Below, piece by piece: positions 60,607-64,000 of a stretch of DNA of 64,000 bases. Position numbers and translations under genes: made by a program. The stretch spans positions 307,588 through 371,587 of the forward strand of contig JAEUIC010000025.1 in NCBI GenBank assembly GCA_016795285.1. Reading direction: 5' to 3'. This stretch comes from Planctomycetota bacterium (GTDB lineage Bacteria > Planctomycetota > B15-G4 > SIAN01). Positions within the stretch are counted from its first letter, which is position 1. Each line of letters begins with the position of its first letter. A model generated the notes under the pieces. The model searched no databases. It saw only the letters and a list, made by a program, of their open reading frames with translations, and had not been told where the DNA came from.

Positions 60607-60790
60607 GAGTCCCTCACGCAAGGCGTTCTCGGGACTCGTTTGGATCTCTCAGGCACCAAGAAGTGATTCGACGAGACGGCTACGCATGCGGGGAAGAATG
60701 ACTGTGCGGGATCCGTGAACCCTGGCTGATGCGGTTCTCGCGGAAAGTTGTGGGCGGCTTCCGGGGGGAGGCCGCCCGCTTTCTTTTCCG
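60607..60790 (+). ncRNA. Candidate structured small RNA between a sigma-54 promoter and an intrinsic terminator
   Basis: No convincing ORF lies between the promoter and the terminator; the only start codons give a 10-codon peptide (60686) or a frame running through the terminator stem. Pairing potential is high. GAGTCCC (60607-60613) pairs with GGGACTC (60631-60637), enclosing ACGC-aag-GCGT. CTCGT (60635-60639) can instead pair with ACGAG around 60671-60675, next to a possible TTGG/CCAA pair, so the two stems compete. CGCAT (60683-) can pair with ATGCG (60729-). The segment ends in the terminator. If transcription starts at 60613, most of the left arm of the first stem is lost, so the exact 5' end matters. 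No known RNA family is recognised. Confidence 0.5.
60752..60789 (+). terminator. Intrinsic terminator with U-rich tail
   Basis: GGGCGGCTTCC (60752-60762) pairs with GGAGGCCGCCC (60767-60777) over 11 positions (one G-U), loop GGGG, followed by GCTTTCTTTTCC. It is the only stem-loop in the window with a proper T-rich tail on the sense strand. It ends whatever is transcribed rightward from the AT-rich island and protects the convergent tRNA-Sec gene from read-through. Confidence 0.85.
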
Positions 60791-60969
60791 GCCGTTTCCT
60801 GTCGGCCGAGCCGAGGCCGTCGACCGCACGACGCTGCGCCATTCGCGCGCGAAGTTCACCTGCTCGGGTCGTCCGGCGTGCCGCTCGTTCCGAGCCGCGC
60901 CGCAGTCGTTTCAGGTTCGACCCGCCGACGACGGCGCAGGGACGATCGCCCCAGGACGCGCGAGCCGCA

Positions 60970-61066
60970 TGGCGGGAGCGCATGGGAATTGAACCCACCT
61001 AGGACCTTTGTAGGGCCCCACAACGGATTTGAAGTCCGTGCGGCACACCAGCACCGATCCGCTCCC
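60970..61066 (-). tRNA. selC: Selenocysteine tRNA, anticodon UCA
   Basis: 97 bases including an encoded CCA (60972-60970). The 5' GGGAGCG pairs with 3' CGCTCCC; position 8 would be G opposite G, so the eighth acceptor pair usual in bacterial tRNA-Sec is missing or non-canonical. The D stem is six pairs (CGGTGC/GTGCCG) with a very short loop. The anticodon stem ACGGA/TCCGT encloses CTTCAAA, giving anticodon TCA. A long variable arm (GGGGCC...GGTCCT) and T arm (GTGGG-TTCAATT-CCCAT) follow. The six-pair D stem, long variable arm and UCA anticodon are diagnostic of tRNA-Sec and exclude a serine tRNA. Confidence 0.93.
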
Positions 61067-61080
61067 ACGAAGAGGTGCGC

Positions 61081-61088
61081 ATGATACG
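61081..61088 (-). promoter_or_regulatory. -10-like element CGTATCAT before tRNA-Sec
   Basis: The minus strand reads GCCGTATCATGC, ending 15 bases before the tRNA 5' end, a normal distance for a tRNA promoter. The same core recurs in two other gaps of the window (40594, 52751). The -35 region (about GTCACC) is weak. Confidence 0.5.
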
Positions 61089-61144
61089 GCGCTCCCCGCT
61101 TTGGGTGACGCGTCGCTCTCCCCCGCCTCGAGCACTGCTCCCGC

Positions 61145-62287
61145 ATGATCTATCTCGACAACGCCGCAACCACCCGGCCGCTCGACGCGGTCGCCGCGGC
61201 CGTACTCTCCGCGCTCCGTCAGGCGTGGGCGAACCCCTCCTCTGCCCATCGCGCCGGCCTCGCCGCGCGCGCCACCGTCGAGGAGGCGCGCGCCACCGTC
61301 GCCGCCTACTGCGGGATCGAACCGCACGGGGTCGTCTTCACTTCCGGTGGCACCGAGGCGAACCACCTCGCCGTCCTCGGCCTGCCGCTGCGCTCCGGCA
61401 CCCGCCGGATCGTCACGACCGTCGCCGAGCATCCGTCGCTCGGGCGCGCCGCGGCGCTGCGCCGCGATGCGGAAGTCGTGACCGTCCGCCTCCTCGGCAA
61501 CGGCTCCGTCGACCTCGACGACCTCGAGCGCCACCTCGATCCCAGCGTGGGACTCGTCGCGCTCTTCGAAGGGCACAACGAGACCGGCGCCCGCAACCCG
61601 ATCGCGGCGATCGTGGAGCGCGTGCGCCGCAAGGCGCCGCGCGCGCTGCTCCATGTCGATGCGGTGCAGTCGTTCGGCAAGCCGGCGCCGCCGCCGTTCT
61701 CGCTCGGCGTCGACAGTGCTGCGGTCTCGGCGCACAAGGTGCACGGCCCGAAAGGGGTGGGCGCGTTGCTGCTGCGCACGCGCACGCTGCTGGCGCCGCT
61801 CCAGGTCGGCGGCGGACAGGAGGCCGATCGGCGCAGCGGCACCGAGAACGTGCCCGGCATCGTCGGTTTCGGCGCCGCCGTCGCCGCGCTCGCCGCGACT
61901 CCGGCTGCTGCGTTCGCGGCACTGGCCGCTCGGCGCGAGCGCCTCGCCCGCGAACTCACGGCGCGGATCCCCGGCGCGCGCGTCCTCGCCGCCGAAGGGG
62001 AGTCGCTCCCTCACATCGTCGCGCTCGTCCTGCCCGGCGTGCGCTCCGAGGTCGTGCTGCACCACCTCGAGCAGCGCGGGATCGTCGCGTCGGCGGGCGC
62101 CGCGTGCCACGCCGGGAGCCACGCGCTCTCGCCGGCGCTGCGCGCGCTCGGACTCGCCGACGACGAGATCCGCGCGACGCTGCGACTCAGCCTCGCGCGC
62201 GACACCAGCGACGCCGAGATCGAGGCGGTGATCGCCGCGCTGCCGCCGATCGTCGCCGAACTCGCCGCGTTGGAGCGCCGCGCATGA
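61145..62287 (+). CDS. Cysteine desulfurase (IscS/NifS family)
   Basis: 380 residues. PLP fold-type I: MIYLDNAATTRPLDAVAAA start, FTSGGTEANHLAVLG, VDAVQSFGKPAPP, Schiff-base Lys198 in SAHKVHGPKGVGALL, GGGQEADRRSGTENVPG, and catalytic Cys321 in SAGAACHAGSHALSPAL. It abstracts sulfur from cysteine to an enzyme persulfide. The ATGA overlap with thiI indicates sulfur delivery to ThiI for 4-thiouridine or thiamine synthesis. The short active-site loop (ACHAGS) is nearer the NifS-like/ThiI-partner type than E. coli IscS. It begins 78 bases from the divergent tRNA-Sec gene; a selenium role is possible but unsupported. Confidence 0.93.
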   Translation: MIYLDNAATTRPLDAVAAAVLSALRQAWANPSSAHRAGLAARATVEEARATVAAYCGIEPHGVVFTSGGTEANHLAVLGLPLRSGTRRIVTTVAEHPSLGRAAALRRDAEVVTVRLLGNGSVDLDDLERHLDPSVGLVALFEGHNETGARNPIAAIVERVRRKAPRALLHVDAVQSFGKPAPPPFSLGVDSAAVSAHKVHGPKGVGALLLRTRTLLAPLQVGGGQEADRRSGTENVPGIVGFGAAVAALAATPAAAFAALAARRERLARELTARIPGARVLAAEGESLPHIVALVLPGVRSEVVLHHLEQRGIVASAGAACHAGSHALSPALRALGLADDEIRATLRLSLARDTSDAEIEAVIAALPPIVAELAALERRA

Positions 62288-63507
62288 ACGTCGATGCCGC
62301 GTTGATCCGGTTCGGCGAGATCGGCCTCAAGGGCAACAACCGCCACGAGTTCCTGGCGCGCTTCGGCAAGAACCTGCGCATCGCCCTCGAGCCCTACCCG
62401 GGCGCCACCGTCGAGGAGTTGCAGGGGCGCTTCCTCGCCGAGCTCGCCGGCCACGGCGTCCCGGCGCTCGAGGCGCTCTCGCGCGTCTGCGGCGTCACCT
62501 CGGTCTCTCCGGCGGTGCGCGTCGCGGCCGACCTGGCGGCGCTCGAGCCGGTGGTCGCGGCGGCGGCAGCGGAGGCGCTGCGCGAGCGGCGCTTCGCGAC
62601 CTTCCGCATCAAGGGCAACCGCGCCGACAAGAGCTTCAAGGTCCCGTCGATGGAGCTCGAGCGCAAGCTCGGCGCCGTCGTGCTGGCCGCCTTCCCGGCG
62701 TTGCGCGTCGATCTCGAGCATCCCGACTGGACGCTCGGCGTCGAGGTGCGACCCGAGGGAGCGTTCGTCCACCACGGGCGCATCGTCGGGCCGGGCGGTC
62801 TCCCGGTCGGGTCGCTCGGCAACGCGCTGGCGCTCCTCTCGGGCGGCATCGACAGCCCGGTCGCGGCGTGGCTCGCGATGAAACGCGGGCTGCGGCTCGA
62901 CGGCGTCTTCTTCCACTCGGCCGAGTACACCGGCTTCGCGGCGACTGAGAAGGTGAAGGAGCTCGCGCGGCTCCTGTCGCGCTACGCGCCGCGCTTCGGG
63001 CTCCACCTCGTGCCGTTCGGACCGATCCAGGCCGTCATCAAGGAGGCGTGCGATCCCTCCTACCGCACGCTCCTCTACCGCCGGATGATGCATCGCATCG
63101 CGGTGGCGGTCGCAGCGCGCGAGCGCTGCAGCGCGCTGGTCACGGGCGACAACCTCGGACAGGTCGCCTCGCAGACGCTCGAGAACCTGGCGCTGACCGC
63201 CGCCGCGTCAGAGCTGCCGCTGCTGCGCCCGCTGCTCACCTTCGACAAGGAGGAGACCATCGCGCTCGCCAAGCGGATCGGCACCTTCGACGTGTCGATC
63301 CGGCCGGCGCTCGATTGCTGCACGGTCTTCCAGCCGGCCCATCCGCGCATCCGCGGCGACGCCGATCAGCTGGCGCGCGAGGAGGAGCTGCTGCCGATGG
63401 ACGCGCTGGTCGAGGCGGCGATGCGCCAGCGCGAGCTCTGGGTCTTCCACCACGGACGGCCCGGCCGGCAGATCGAGCTGCCGCCGCGCGCGAACGGGGC
63501 GGGCTAG
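62284..63507 (+). CDS. thiI: tRNA sulfurtransferase ThiI
   Basis: 407 residues. The N-terminal ferredoxin-like plus THUMP region (ALIRFGEIGLKGNNRHEFLARFGKNLRIAL; CGVTSVSPAVRVAADL; FRIKGNRADKSFKVPSMELERKLGAVV) is followed by the PP-loop adenylation domain SGGIDSP (186-192) with VTGDNLGQVASQTLENL and RPALDCCTVFQPAHPR. It lacks the C-terminal rhodanese domain of E. coli ThiI, as in many bacteria where a dedicated desulfurase supplies sulfur, here the overlapping upstream gene. It makes 4-thiouridine at tRNA position 8. Its stop overlaps the convergent lipoprotein stop in a CTAG. Confidence 0.96.
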   Translation: MNVDAALIRFGEIGLKGNNRHEFLARFGKNLRIALEPYPGATVEELQGRFLAELAGHGVPALEALSRVCGVTSVSPAVRVAADLAALEPVVAAAAAEALRERRFATFRIKGNRADKSFKVPSMELERKLGAVVLAAFPALRVDLEHPDWTLGVEVRPEGAFVHHGRIVGPGGLPVGSLGNALALLSGGIDSPVAAWLAMKRGLRLDGVFFHSAEYTGFAATEKVKELARLLSRYAPRFGLHLVPFGPIQAVIKEACDPSYRTLLYRRMMHRIAVAVAARERCSALVTGDNLGQVASQTLENLALTAAASELPLLRPLLTFDKEETIALAKRIGTFDVSIRPALDCCTVFQPAHPRIRGDADQLAREEELLPMDALVEAAMRQRELWVFHHGRPGRQIELPPRANGAG

Positions 63508-64000
63508 CTCCCCGTCGTCGCCGGATCGACCGACTCGGCGATGTCGCGCATCAGCACCTGCAGCTTGGTCAGCAGCCGCTTCGCCTCGAACGGGTCGTCG
63601 TCGGTCGGCTCCCAGTCGTCCGCCTCGCGCGACGCGCTGCGGCCGGCCGACGGGCTGGTCTCCTGCTGCACGCGCAAGCGGAGCGTGACGACCTCGCCGG
63701 CGCCGACCGTCTCGACGACGACGCGCTGGCGGAGCGCTTGGTGGGTGAGCTCGGCGTAGGCGCCGTAGACCCAGCCGGTCTCGAAGGTCCCCTCGCTGGC
63801 GTCGAGCAGCTGCGGCGGGTAGCGATCCTCGACGACCGTCTGCACCAGCTGGAGCACCGAGCTCGCGTTGACGCCGCGCCAGCTGCGCTCGACCCACTGC
63901 GCGTCGTCGCCGCCGAGCCCGAGCTCGCGGAAGATGCCGCAGCACGGCAGCAGCGCGAGCAGCGCCACCGAGAGCAGCGCGCGCGCGCCGCTCGCCCACC
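63504..64000 (-). CDS. Lipoprotein of unknown function, 5' end outside the window
   Basis: The frame is open to the right edge, so the start is probably beyond 64000; a GTG at 63968 inside the signal sequence is a poor start. The visible N-terminal part (ALLSVALLALLPCCG) is a lipoprotein signal with the lipobox LLPCC. The mature part (FRELGLGGDDAQWVERSWRGVNASSVLQLVQTVVEDRYPPQLLDASEGTFETGWVYGAYAELTHQALRQRVVVE and an acidic linker DDWEPTDDDP) belongs to a family seen in planctomycetes but without a named function. About 155 residues visible after the lipobox. Confidence 0.7.
   Translation of the reverse strand, partial: WASGARALLSVALLALLPCCGIFRELGLGGDDAQWVERSWRGVNASSVLQLVQTVVEDRYPPQLLDASEGTFETGWVYGAYAELTHQALRQRVVVETVGAGEVVTLRLRVQQETSPSAGRSASREADDWEPTDDDPFEAKRLLTKLQVLMRDIAESVDPATTGS

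Noticed and set aside
60640..60660. CTCTCAGGCA resembling the core of a glycine riboswitch
   Set aside because: The partner GGAGAG strand and the conserved GCAA/GGAC elements are not in the right places, and no glycine-metabolism gene follows.
60729..60992. 87-codon plus-strand frame starting at 60729
   Set aside because: It runs through the terminator stem and T-rich tail and into the 3' end of the tRNA gene; no family resemblance.
60340..61066. tRNA-Sec as an integration site, with the AT-rich region as island remnant
   Set aside because: selC is a classical integration site, but no integrase and no repeat of the tRNA 3' end was found in the adjacent DNA, and the AT-rich stretch shows regulatory features instead.

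Overview
The window is high-GC bacterial DNA, densely coded on both strands, with many four-base ATGA overlaps and frequent GTG or TTG starts. Several features point to a member of the Planctomycetota. These are a TPR protein ending in two RNA-polymerase-alpha C-terminal domains, a secreted protein with 'VSGG'-type head repeats, numerous HEAT-repeat and zinc-ribbon proteins, a formylglycine-generating-enzyme-like protein and lipoproteins with long Ala/Pro-rich linkers. This assignment is inference; no rRNA gene is present to confirm it.

Layout. 1-1814: the start of a secreted repeat protein leaving the left edge, then two small genes. 1933-8579 (minus): lexA-imuA-imuB-dnaE2, a complete SOS mutasome operon behind an operator resembling the E. 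coli SOS box. 8802-30093 (plus): one very compact exopolysaccharide locus. It encodes an outer-membrane barrel, a Wza-type lipoprotein, a Wzc-type tyrosine kinase, two O-antigen-ligase/polymerase-like proteins, six glycosyltransferase genes (one fused to a methyltransferase), a Wzx flippase, a sugar aminotransferase and a fusion of a phosphoglycosyl transferase with a WbpM/CapD-type dehydratase. 30148-32788 (minus): ffh-rpsP followed by an endonuclease III-like gene lacking the catalytic residues. 33003-36013 (plus): four overlapping genes for membrane proteins and a metallophosphoesterase. 36061-38364 (minus): murA and a zinc-ribbon/HEAT protein. 38523-47576 (plus): TPR-alphaCTD, ruvA, a HEAT protein, then an ABC ATPase, a pentahaem cytochrome c, a HEAT lipoprotein and a TPR protein. 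47613-54501 (minus): miaB-ribD-FGE-like, two zinc-ribbon proteins, a HEAT lipoprotein and mnmA. 54612-56969 (plus): yajC, yraN and a second, EpsB-type phosphoglycosyl transferase. 57008-60329: a divergent pair with overlapping start codons.

The most unusual stretch is 60330-61144. An AT-rich non-coding island carries palindromes, then a good sigma-54 promoter, then a structured segment with no convincing ORF that ends in a strong intrinsic terminator (a candidate regulatory RNA). Just beyond it, on the other strand, lies a selenocysteine tRNA gene. The right end holds a cysteine desulfurase and thiI (sulfur delivery to tRNA), then a lipoprotein gene that leaves the window.

How the genes work together. 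The SOS operon supplies inducible translesion synthesis. The polysaccharide locus holds most steps from lipid-linked sugar initiation to export. tRNA modification is well represented (MiaB, MnmA, ThiI/desulfurase, tRNA-Sec). Start sites were chosen by overlap and Shine-Dalgarno spacing and are uncertain where noted.
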